A stretch of 64,000 nt of DNA from Microcoleus sp. AS-A8 (GTDB lineage Bacteria > Cyanobacteriota > Cyanobacteriia > Cyanobacteriales > Coleofasciculaceae). Below are positions 9,707-16,790 of this stretch, piece after piece; the stretch's first letter is position 1, and every line of letters begins with the position of its first letter. The position numbers and the translations under genes were made by a program. The stretch lies in NCBI GenBank assembly GCA_039962225.1, contig JAMPKV010000003.1:310001-374000 (forward strand), written 5' to 3'. Below the pieces are notes generated by a model. That model was given only the letters and a program-made list of their open reading frames with translations, did not search any database and was not told the origin of the DNA.

Positions 9707-9805
9707 TGAGAACTCTCTCTAAACAGGGAACTGTCCGATTTTAGACAAATGATTTCAATTTAATTATCTATAGCAATTCTCTATTGAGTGCAAAACACGT
9801 CGTTC

Positions 9806-9834
9806 GTAGGGGCACGATATTATCGTGCCCTTAC
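9806..9834. repeat. GTAGGGGCAC palindromic repeat, copy A
   Basis: GGGCACGATA (9810-9819) and TATCGTGCCC (9821-9830) form a perfect 10-bp inverted repeat around one central base, flanked by GTAG and TTAC. Relatives with other stem sequences occur at 23887-23913 and 23945-23972, and a looser version is at 2373-2396. This is a dispersed intergenic palindrome family. Confidence 0.7.
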
Positions 9835-9872
9835 CAGTGGTGTAGCTATGAGTAGCTGAAGCCCTTGAGAAT

Positions 9873-10469
9873 TTAAGCAACTAGTTCCTTCTGCTTTCTC
9901 AAAGCTCCTAAACGAAGCATCATCGCCAAAACTAATAAGATGACAAAAGGAGAATAGATCAGCATTGATTTGGGAAGATTGACGCTGTATTCAAACAGCA
10001 AACCCAGCCAGAAAAAGTGCATTCCAGTATTGTGTAAAATCTTCCAACCCTGTTTGCCTAACCAAGCGGCTGGGCGCTTAAAGGAGGTTACAGTCATAGC
10101 AAACAGCAAGATATAGCCAAGTATTCCCAAAGGGTTGGATGGTGGAGCAACTCCAGCCGTTACCAACCATAAACCGAAAAGAGCGATCGCCTGATAAGTA
10201 TGGGACACCGCCATCGATATCCCCAGATAGCGGCGATTTTTCAGAAGCCATGCTGAGAGTGGAGTTAACCAAAGTTTGCGAAGTGAGGAAGCAACAAACG
10301 CACTGAGAAATAGGATGGTTGATGTACGAGCCGTTGCTCGAATTGCCATCCGCATCCCTTTTTCATCAACACCATAAAACAGCCAAATTACGCCAACAAT
10401 AGTGCCGACTGTCAGCGCCGAAAAACCAACGATGCCCCATCCCTGTAAAGCAAATTTCGTACCTCTCAT
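9873..10469 (-). CDS. MsrQ/YedZ-like haem-binding membrane protein
   Basis: About 198 residues with roughly six hydrophobic helices. Conserved-looking histidines lie in helices at YLGISMAVSHTYQAIALFG and WKILHNTGMHFFWLGLLFEY, which matches the ferric-reductase-like transmembrane domain found in MsrQ (YedZ), the b-type haem partner of the periplasmic methionine-sulfoxide reductase MsrP. No msrP gene is adjacent, so the electron acceptor is unknown. I chose the ATG at 10469 (with AAGGAAT upstream) over a GTG at 10505. The AraC regulator lies 66-100 bp upstream on the same strand and may control it. Confidence 0.55.
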   Translation of the reverse strand: MRGTKFALQGWGIVGFSALTVGTIVGVIWLFYGVDEKGMRMAIRATARTSTILFLSAFVASSLRKLWLTPLSAWLLKNRRYLGISMAVSHTYQAIALFGLWLVTAGVAPPSNPLGILGYILLFAMTVTSFKRPAAWLGKQGWKILHNTGMHFFWLGLLFEYSVNLPKSMLIYSPFVILLVLAMMLRLGALRKQKELVA

Positions 10470-10571
10470 GCTTGGTAATTCCTTGAATATTGCTGATAGG
10501 TACACAATTTAGCGATCGCACCCCAGTGCTGTCTTGCCTAATCTCCCGAAAAATGTCCTAATCTTAAGAAT

Positions 10572-11426
10572 TCAAAGAGCATTTCTATATGCCTTGGGTG
10601 TCGTTTTGGTATGTTGGCGAAACACTCTAGTGAAATGACTCTGACTCGTGAAACCGACTTCATGACAGATTTCAACCAGCCTCAATTCCTGCTTTAGCAG
10701 CAACTGTTTGGCTTTCTCAATCCGGCATTTCATCACGTACTGATACGGTGTAAGTCCTGTAGATTGTTTGAATAAACTGGCAAAGTAATTCGGACTCATC
10801 CGCACAGCAGCAGCTATTTCAGCCAGGGTTAAGTTTTGGTCTAAATGCTCGTTGATGTAGTTAACCGCTTGCCTTAGCTTATATTTGGACAATCCGCCTG
10901 TATAGTTTTTAATCTTCTCTGCGTGGGAGCAGTATCGCCTCAGCAAATGTGCGGATAATGCTGTTGCCATAGACTCAGCGTAAAGCCGACTGTCGGTACC
11001 GCCAGCTTCTAACTCCGCCATCAGTGCCAGTCCCATGTGCTGAATTAAGGGATCGCATATCTGCAACTGTGGTATTAACTCGACTTGATCTGGGTTCACA
11101 GATTCACAAGCCGCACGGGTAAGTGTAGCAGGTTCAAGAAACAATTCGAGTAATGGCACTTCGCGATCGACCTGTGTTTTGGGCAAGGATTGGGTAGCTG
11201 GGATAATGCCAATCTCCCCCTTGGCGTAATCTACCTGTTGCCAACGTCCATCGAGTAGATAGGTGGCACGAAAATCATCCAGAGCAATCAGGATAAAGTG
11301 CTGACGGAGGTAAGTTTCAGGCATTTCGTCAGCGGGTTCTAGCTCATAGATGAGGTTCAAGCCATCCCATCCTGACTCGAAGCTTGAGAGGAGGTGTAGG
11401 TGTACAGGCGGTTCGCTGCTGGACAC
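10572..11426 (-). CDS. AraC-family transcriptional regulator
   Basis: A 284-residue regulator. The N-terminal 180 residues form an effector domain without recognisable motifs. The C-terminal 100 residues hold two helix-turn-helix units of the AraC type: LTLAEIAAAVRMSPNYFASLFKQ, then LVEICHEVGFTSQSHFTRVFRQ followed by TTPKAYR, the family signature. The predicted start is GTG at 11426. It is followed on the same strand by the haem-type membrane protein gene. The spacer upstream (11427-11660) holds no gene, but a HIP1 octamer at 11521-11528 is centred in an imperfect hairpin CCAGGAA...TTTCCTGG. Confidence 0.9.
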   Translation of the reverse strand: MSSSEPPVHLHLLSSFESGWDGLNLIYELEPADEMPETYLRQHFILIALDDFRATYLLDGRWQQVDYAKGEIGIIPATQSLPKTQVDREVPLLELFLEPATLTRAACESVNPDQVELIPQLQICDPLIQHMGLALMAELEAGGTDSRLYAESMATALSAHLLRRYCSHAEKIKNYTGGLSKYKLRQAVNYINEHLDQNLTLAEIAAAVRMSPNYFASLFKQSTGLTPYQYVMKCRIEKAKQLLLKQELRLVEICHEVGFTSQSHFTRVFRQHTKTTPKAYRNAL

Positions 11427-11660
11427 GGTTGGTCTCGGCTTTAATTTACTGTTTTCAATTTATCAGGGGTTTGGTGCCCAACTAGCTCTAGTCAATGAAT
11501 GGCAGCAGTTGTTCCAGGAAGCGATCGCTTTCCTGGCGACGAAGGAAACATCGCAAATACTACCCCCAGCATCAATGCAAGAGCAATCAAATAATATTGC
11601 ATTTAAATTTTCAACAGGATTTTCCTAACTGGTAGAAACTTGAGCTAATTCCAGGGAAAA

Positions 11661-12407
11661 TCACCCATCATCCTTCAATCTATCTATATCCTCTCGATAA
11701 ATCTCATGAGCAGCAATGTCTTTTAGCAATGAGGAGATATCCTTTTGCTCTCGATACGATCGCTCTTGCAGTTTTTCATAAAGATCGAGTTCTTCAGCAT
11801 CTGACCAAGTAATATCAGTACGGCGCTCCGGGCGAGTTGCAACATGCATATAATTCCCATCAGGACAAGCCCAGTAGCAGGTTCTGCAAACTTCTAGAAT
11901 TTGATCAATTCTATTCGGGCAATGTTCGCATTCCCAACTCTTGGAGCGCTGATGAGACCCACACAGAGGTTGGTAATCTTCTACATAAAGTTCCTTTCCC
12001 TCGCCTCCTACTATATAGGGGACTCTATGGTCTAACTGTAAAATCCGAACTGGATAGGTTGTATTGCAAATATTACATTTATAGTCGAATCTCTGGAGTA
12101 CTTCTTGGCGGAATCTTTTTGGAAAGTGTCTTCGGCCTAGAAAACTGTTTTCATCTATAATATCAGCGAGGCTATAAATAGCCATTCGAGATCCAGTCTT
12201 GGGATGTCTTCCGTAACTTACTTTAAGACTTACACCAGCCTCCTTCAAATCTTGCGCTGCGCGTGGAGGTTGATCGTAGCCAAGCTGTCCTAGTTCATAG
12301 GTACTAACACTTCCATTCTTCAGAATAAGCTCTAAAACTGTCCGAGGACGCTTTCCTAAGCGATTCAGCAATGCTTCATATTTCTTAAGAACTTCTTCAT
12401 CAGTCAT
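11661..12407 (-). CDS. Type II restriction endonuclease, HNH family
   Basis: About 248 residues. The N-terminus has a small winged-helix-like segment (RPRTVLELILKNGSVSTYELGQLGYDQPPRAAQDLKEAG). A zinc-supported HNH nuclease core follows: CNIC, the catalytic LQLDHRVPYIVGG near residue 125, and PLCGSHQRSKS, then an extra cysteine cluster (CEHCPN and CRTCYWACP). I assign it as the restriction enzyme because it is translationally coupled to a controller gene and faces a C5-methyltransferase. The true start is the ATG at 12407, which overlaps the controller stop (ATGACTGA); a TTG four codons earlier is less likely. The recognition sequence cannot be read from the protein. Confidence 0.8.
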   Translation of the reverse strand: MTDEEVLKKYEALLNRLGKRPRTVLELILKNGSVSTYELGQLGYDQPPRAAQDLKEAGVSLKVSYGRHPKTGSRMAIYSLADIIDENSFLGRRHFPKRFRQEVLQRFDYKCNICNTTYPVRILQLDHRVPYIVGGEGKELYVEDYQPLCGSHQRSKSWECEHCPNRIDQILEVCRTCYWACPDGNYMHVATRPERRTDITWSDAEELDLYEKLQERSYREQKDISSLLKDIAAHEIYREDIDRLKDDG

Positions 12408-12645
12408 GCTCGGAATCAAACTCGTACAAAAGTTCCCTGAGACTTACTCCTAAGCCATTAGCGAGGTAAACCAAATTTACAAAGGAAATGTTCCTTTCTC
12501 CTCGTTCCACACCGCCTATATAGGAGCGATCAAGCCCACACAAGAAACCCAACTCTTCTTGAGATAGTCCCTTGGCAATACGGTACTTTCGGATCAAAGC
12601 GCCCAAAAGCAGTAATGCTCGCTTTTCATTCTCTTGCCTGCCCAT
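12400..12645 (-). CDS. XRE-type controller (C) protein of the R-M system
   Basis: A roughly 81-residue helix-turn-helix protein: IRKYRIAKGLSQEELGFLCGLDRSYIGGVERGERNISF is a canonical Cro/CI domain and matches the size of restriction-modification C proteins. I place the start at the ATG at 12645 (MGRQENEKR). An in-frame ATG at 12681 would put the N-terminus inside a 20-bp perfect palindrome that is better read as the operator. No Shine-Dalgarno is visible before 12645, consistent with the leaderless transcripts known for some C genes. C proteins activate themselves and the nuclease and repress the methylase, delaying restriction after entry into a new host. Confidence 0.85.
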   Translation of the reverse strand: MGRQENEKRALLLLGALIRKYRIAKGLSQEELGFLCGLDRSYIGGVERGERNISFVNLVYLANGLGVSLRELLYEFDSEHD

Positions 12646-12661
12646 GTTGCTAGCAGGTATT

Positions 12662-12717
12662 ATGATACTTATAAGTATCATTCCAGTACTTAATGCCGTC
12701 TACGGACTATAAGTACC
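12662..12717. promoter_or_regulatory. C-box-like operators of the R-M system
   Basis: Positions 12662-12681 form a perfect 20-bp palindrome, ATGATACTTATAAGTATCAT. A second, imperfect copy of the same core, GGACTATAAGTACC, lies at 12704-12717. Both resemble the GACT...AGTC half-sites of known C-boxes. They sit in the 93-bp region between the divergent controller/nuclease and methyltransferase starts, where a C protein would act on both promoters. Confidence 0.7.
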
Positions 12718-12738
12718 ATTTAGTTAGTTGTTTCCGAC

Positions 12739-13902
12739 ATGCAGCACGCCAGAGACCGTAATGTTAAAGTTCTAGATTTATATAGCGGCCTTGGCGGATT
12801 GAGCTTGGGCTTCGAGATGACGGGTGCCTTCGAGGTGATTGGTGGCATCGATAACTTTGACTGGGCAGTTAAAACGTTTTACCACCATCACAAATTGAAT
12901 CTACGGCTTATTGGCACACCTCAACACATGTCTTGTCTGGATACGAATGCTGTTCTTGATGATCTTGGTACGATGCCAGACGTAATTGTTGGCGGGCCTC
13001 CATGTCAAGGATTCAGTCACGCAGGAAAGCGTTTAGAGGATATGCGAGATGATACTAGAAACCATCAAATCTTCCACTTTTTTAGGTTTATAAAAGATAT
13101 AAAACCTAAAGTTTTTTTGATGGAAAATGTGAGCGGTATCCTCAACGTTGGGCAATCTAAGAAGAATGACTTGATCAGGAATTTAGTCGCTGAGTACGAA
13201 AAACTAGGATATTCAGTGAGTTGGTCGATTCTGAATACGATGAATTACAGAGTTCCTCAATCTCGCAAGAGATTTATTATGGTTGGAGTTCTTGACAGGA
13301 AGCAAAAGTTCACTTTTCCTACTCCACCCTGCTCAACTGATTATAGTTTTCCGTCCGAGAGTATATACACCGTTTTAGATGCACTCGGAGACATTCCTAG
13401 CCCTACGGACGAGAAGCCTCAACCTTACTCTATCCCTGCAAGTACTGACCTTCAAAGGTTTTTAAGACATAATTCTTCAGGACTTTTCAACCACTTAAAC
13501 ACACGTCACTCTGAGGATATGGTTCAGAGGCTGAAAGCACAAAAGACTGGTACACGCTTATATCCTAATTGGAACCACTCTTGGTATCGCCTCGACCCTT
13601 CTCGTCCATCACCAGCAGTAAAAGAAAATCATCGCGCACCCTTTGTTCACTTCTGTGAACCTAGAGCAACTTCACCACGAGAATGTGCACGCCTACAAAC
13701 AATTCCAGATCGATACGAGTTGCTGGGCACAAAAACAGCACAGTTAATCATGATTGGTAATGCAGTTCCTCCTGTTTTTGCTGCTCACCTAGCAACAGCC
13801 ATAGCTGAGCAGTTCTTCAATATTAGACCTCATAGCCCTTGGGATCTGGTTTCTAATCCTATGCAGGCAAATAGAAGTTTAGTAGCTGGCGTTGTTGGGT
13901 GA
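12739..13902 (+). CDS. DNA (cytosine-5-)-methyltransferase of the type II R-M system
   Basis: A 387-residue m5C methyltransferase that protects host DNA from the adjacent nuclease. Motif I is DLYSGLGGLSLGFE (residues 13-26), motif IV GGPPCQGFSHAG with the catalytic Cys near residue 91, motif VI MENVSG, motif VIII YRVPQSRKRF, and motif X GNAVPP near residue 347. The target recognition region lies between VIII and X (about residues 195-320). All catalytic motifs are intact. The gene is transcribed divergently from the controller-nuclease pair. Its stop is followed within about 25 bp by an xisH remnant, which suggests that the island edge lies there. Confidence 0.95.
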   Translation: MQHARDRNVKVLDLYSGLGGLSLGFEMTGAFEVIGGIDNFDWAVKTFYHHHKLNLRLIGTPQHMSCLDTNAVLDDLGTMPDVIVGGPPCQGFSHAGKRLEDMRDDTRNHQIFHFFRFIKDIKPKVFLMENVSGILNVGQSKKNDLIRNLVAEYEKLGYSVSWSILNTMNYRVPQSRKRFIMVGVLDRKQKFTFPTPPCSTDYSFPSESIYTVLDALGDIPSPTDEKPQPYSIPASTDLQRFLRHNSSGLFNHLNTRHSEDMVQRLKAQKTGTRLYPNWNHSWYRLDPSRPSPAVKENHRAPFVHFCEPRATSPRECARLQTIPDRYELLGTKTAQLIMIGNAVPPVFAAHLATAIAEQFFNIRPHSPWDLVSNPMQANRSLVAGVVG

Positions 13903-13924
13903 ACGCTGGGAGTTATCGCCATGA

Positions 13925-14086
13925 ATGTGCTGTGAGCCAGACCGAGAACTCTACCTTGAAGTTCCAGTTGAGACTTACGAAACGTTCTTCAGGCGCGAGA
14001 CGGTGCGAGAAATGACTCAAGCTTACCGTCTCAAAATTGCAGTTTATAACCCAGACTTGGAGGCGATCGAGCAATGGATCGAGTAG
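13925..14086 (+). pseudogene. xisH remnant (C-terminal third only)
   Basis: From 13934 to the TAG at 14084-14086 the frame encodes about 50 residues that match the C-terminal part of XisH (ELYLEVPVETYETFF, RLKIAVYNPDLEAIEQW). The frame is closed by a TGA at 13922-13924, and the N-terminal two-thirds, which hold the restriction-endonuclease-like core in this family, are absent. The tail overlaps the xisI start by 13 bp, the arrangement of intact xisH-xisI pairs. The 5' part is not present on the other side of the restriction-modification genes. Confidence 0.8.
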
Positions 14087-14409
14087 AACAATACCGAGGC
14101 TATATCAAACAACTCCTAACAGAATATGCCAGCTATAAGTCCCTGAACAAAACAATCGAGCGGCAATTTGTTTGTGATACCGAAAACGACCACTATCAAA
14201 TTGTAAACATGGGGTGGGACGGGCATCGCCGCATCTATGGCTGTACTATCCACATTGATATCAAAAATGGCAAAATCTGGATTCAGCACAACATGACCGA
14301 AATCGATCTAGCCCAAGAATTAGTCAGCCTCGGTGTTCCCAAAGAGGATATTGTGCTAGGGTTTCATTCACCCTTCATGCGGCAGTTTACCGACTATGCC
14401 GTTAGCTGA
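14074..14409 (+). CDS. xisI: XisI-like protein (fdxN element excision controlling factor family)
   Basis: A 111-residue, complete member of the XisI family: MDRVEQYRGYIKQLL at the start, VNMGWDGHRRIYGCTIHIDIKNGKIWIQHN in the middle, and the tail LGVPKEDIVLGFHSPFMRQFTDYA. XisI was named for fdxN-element excision in Anabaena, but xisH-xisI pairs are widespread in cyanobacteria and behave like a mobile toxin-antitoxin-type cassette. Its partner xisH is reduced to a fragment here, so this is an orphan. It should not be read as proof of heterocyst-type excision. Confidence 0.9.
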   Translation: MDRVEQYRGYIKQLLTEYASYKSLNKTIERQFVCDTENDHYQIVNMGWDGHRRIYGCTIHIDIKNGKIWIQHNMTEIDLAQELVSLGVPKEDIVLGFHSPFMRQFTDYAVS

Positions 14410-14560
14410 AATGTTAATGAAGTAGATACCGTTGCAATGCTCAGCGATCGCAATCCGTCTTGAAGAACCGCTTGATTTGCTCATTAGCTGGAGGTTGCGG
14501 CTGGGGCGTAAAATCAGGAAAGCTTGAGTCTGTATGACGCGACACTAAGGTTTACCGCAA

Positions 14561-16549
14561 ATGGGCAAAGTTTACCTGGTAGGTGCAGGGCCGGGAAATA
14601 TTGAATATCTCACAATTCGGGCACAGCAGTTGCTGGAACAAGCTGAGGTACTCATCTACGATGCCTTAGTCGATGAGAGGCTATTAACGTTAGTGCCTCC
14701 CAACTGCCTTAAATTTGATATGGGGAAGCGGGGTGGACGCCCCAGCCCATCCCAATCCGAGATTAACCAGTTGATGGTAGAACAGTGTCGGCAGGGCAAA
14801 CAGGTTGTCAGGCTCAAAAGTGGCGATCCCTTTATTTTTGGTCGCGCTACCTCGGAAATCTTGTCCTTGCAGGAAGCTAACTGTCCGTTTGAGGTAGTGC
14901 CGGGAATTTCCTCAGCCCTTGCGGCACCGTTACTCGCTGGAATTCCCCTAACAGATACCGTACTCAGCCGAGGCTTTGCGGTGGTGAGCGCCCATGAACC
15001 AGAAGAGTTGGACTGGGAAGCGTTAGCACGGCTGGAGACATTGGTGATTTTGATGGGTACACGCCATCTGGGGGAAATTGTCAAGCAATTGCAACGCCAT
15101 AAGCGATCGCCTGCTTCCCCCATTGCCGTGATTCGCGCTTGCGGACGCCCCGAACAACAAGTTTGGATTGGCACTTTAAAGGATATTGTTCAGCAAACAA
15201 CGGGTGTTTCCCTCTCCCCGGCAGTGATTGTCATCGGTGAAGTGGTGGGGCTACGAGACTATTTGCAATCGCCCAGTGAACAAGAAGTGCCCTCTTCTCA
15301 GGAAGCCGTCAGCCGTGAAGAGTTGAGGGTGGAAAAGTGGGACGTTAAACCTTTGCCCGAATTGAACGTTAACCCGTTGCCCGTTGAAGAGTTACCCGTC
15401 TTAAACCTGGAACAGTGGAACGTTGAACCTTCACCCGAATTTAATGATGACAGGTTGCCTGTTGAAGAGTCACCCGGATTAAACCTGGAAAAGTTGGACG
15501 TTACACCTTTATCGGAATTGAATGTTGACAAGTCACCCGATGAAGAGTCACAAGATTTGAAGATTAAACAACTCAACATTGACATTTCAGAAGCACTGAA
15601 CGTTAACCCGTTGCCGATTGAAGCTGCTCCAGAACGCTGGCAACCGATCAACCAACCCTTCGACGACGGCTACGTCGAACAACCTGTAATCTCTCCTAAC
15701 CCAGAACCTGCGAACGTGCAACCTTCAACCCTCACTCCATCGTTACCACTGACGGGTAAAACCGTATTAGTCACCCGTTCGGCTGGACAATCTAGCCATT
15801 TTAGCCGCCTTCTGCAACAAGAAGGAGCCGAGGTGATTGAAATGCCTGCATTGGTGATTACGCCGCCGTCCAGTTGGGATGAGTTGGATCATGCGATCGC
15901 ACAACTCTATAACTTTGATTGGTTAATTCTCACCTCTGGCAATGGCGTTGAGTACTTTTTTGAACGACTGCACGCCCAAAAGAAGAATAACCGTGCCTTA
16001 GGTACGGTGCAAATTGCGGTGGTGGGCAAAAAAACAGCCGCGAGTCTGAAAGCACACGGATTGGAGCCTGACTTTATTCCTCCCAATTTTGTGGCAGATT
16101 CCCTCGTCGAACACTTCCCGGAACCCCTAGAGGGTAAAAGAGTGTTGTTTCCCCGCGTGGAAAGCGGGGGCAGAGATGTCTTGGTGAAGCAGATTACAGC
16201 CCAAGGTGCAGAAGTCACGGAAGTTGCCGCCTATGAGTCGGGTTGCCCTGCCCAAATGGCACCCGCCGCCTTAGCAGCTCTGCAACAACAAAGGGTAGAT
16301 ATTATCACCTTTGCTAGTTCCAAAACGGTTAAGCACTTTGTTCAACTGTTAGAAACATCCCTGCGGGGAGATACCCAAGGGTTTCCTATGGCCCAATCCC
16401 GACTCCAAAACGTCTGTATCGCCTCCATTGGGCCTCAAACGTCCATCACTTGCCGTCAACTATTGGGGCGAGTGGATGTTGAAGCCCAGGAATATACTTT
16501 AGAAGGTCTGATTCAGGCGATTGTGCAGTGGACAACAGACAGATATTGA
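14561..16549 (+). CDS. cobA-hemD: Fused uroporphyrinogen-III C-methyltransferase / uroporphyrinogen-III synthase
   Basis: The 662-residue protein joins two sequential tetrapyrrole enzymes. Residues 1-240 are the SAM-dependent methyltransferase (CobA/SUMT): VYLVGAGPGNIEYLT, VRLKSGDPFIFGR, VVPGISSALAAPLLAGIPLT and VILMGTRHL; this makes precorrin-2 for sirohaem and cobalamin. Residues about 390-662 are HemD: GKTVLVTRSAGQSSHFSRLLQQEGAEVIEMP, WLILTSGNGVEYFF, ITFASSKTVKHF and IASIGPQTS; this cyclises hydroxymethylbilane to uroporphyrinogen III. Between them lies a 150-residue acidic, Pro-rich linker that contains four tandem 26-residue repeats. The motif reads KSGDP where most SUMTs have KGGDP. The gene stands alone. 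Catalytic assignment is strong; the linker role is unknown. Confidence 0.92.
   Translation: MGKVYLVGAGPGNIEYLTIRAQQLLEQAEVLIYDALVDERLLTLVPPNCLKFDMGKRGGRPSPSQSEINQLMVEQCRQGKQVVRLKSGDPFIFGRATSEILSLQEANCPFEVVPGISSALAAPLLAGIPLTDTVLSRGFAVVSAHEPEELDWEALARLETLVILMGTRHLGEIVKQLQRHKRSPASPIAVIRACGRPEQQVWIGTLKDIVQQTTGVSLSPAVIVIGEVVGLRDYLQSPSEQEVPSSQEAVSREELRVEKWDVKPLPELNVNPLPVEELPVLNLEQWNVEPSPEFNDDRLPVEESPGLNLEKLDVTPLSELNVDKSPDEESQDLKIKQLNIDISEALNVNPLPIEAAPERWQPINQPFDDGYVEQPVISPNPEPANVQPSTLTPSLPLTGKTVLVTRSAGQSSHFSRLLQQEGAEVIEMPALVITPPSSWDELDHAIAQLYNFDWLILTSGNGVEYFFERLHAQKKNNRALGTVQIAVVGKKTAASLKAHGLEPDFIPPNFVADSLVEHFPEPLEGKRVLFPRVESGGRDVLVKQITAQGAEVTEVAAYESGCPAQMAPAALAALQQQRVDIITFASSKTVKHFVQLLETSLRGDTQGFPMAQSRLQNVCIASIGPQTSITCRQLLGRVDVEAQEYTLEGLIQAIVQWTTDRY
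15329..15640 (+). repeat. Four tandem 78-bp repeats in the CobA-HemD linker
   Basis: Four consecutive 26-codon units (residues 257-360) share the pattern (L/V)E-x-(W/L)(N/D)V-x-P-x-P-E-(L/F)N-x(4)-P-x-E-E-x-P-x-L-N. Hydrophobic and acidic residues are kept in phase while the DNA has diverged. The units end exactly at 15640. The underlying DNA is rich in AACGTT, GTTGAA and CACCCG blocks, similar to heptamer-like strings seen at 47841-47945. Confidence 0.8.
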
Positions 16550-16589
16550 CGCTTTCATCTCAGGACGCAAGTAGGTCGGATAAGCTTAA

Positions 16590-16790
16590 TCTCAAGATAT
16601 CTTTAATATCATTGCTCAGGGCACGGATACAAAATACTTGGAAACTGAGATTCCTTCTAAGATTAAGGAGGATAATAGCAAAGTAATCTCTTCTGGACAA
16701 ACCCAGGTCTAGGAAGAGGTTTTTCTGATCCGAGAACCAGAGCGAAGGTATCTCTCCACACAAAATCTCTACCGCAACCATTAAACAGAG
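16590..16790 (+). pseudogene. Decayed PAS/PAC domain upstream of the GGDEF-EAL gene
   Basis: In frame with the downstream gene, this stretch reads as the second half of a PAS_4-like domain: EIPSKIKEDNSKVISSGQTQ, then TAG (16710-16712), EEVFLIREPERRYLSTQNLYRNH, then TAA (16782-16784), and straight into VVDLIAMAQDITEQKR. Two more TAA codons lie at 16581-16589. The sensor gene was therefore once longer and has lost its N-terminal input domain to nonsense mutations. Confidence 0.75.

Noticed and set aside
11350-11628. Plus-strand 92-codon frame opposite the AraC gene start
   Set aside because: It overlaps a well-supported gene on the other strand, has no ribosome site and no family resemblance.
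13925-14409. xisH/xisI as evidence for heterocyst-specific element excision
   Set aside because: The pair is widespread in cyanobacteria outside excision elements, and no fdxN element or matching recombinase is adjacent.
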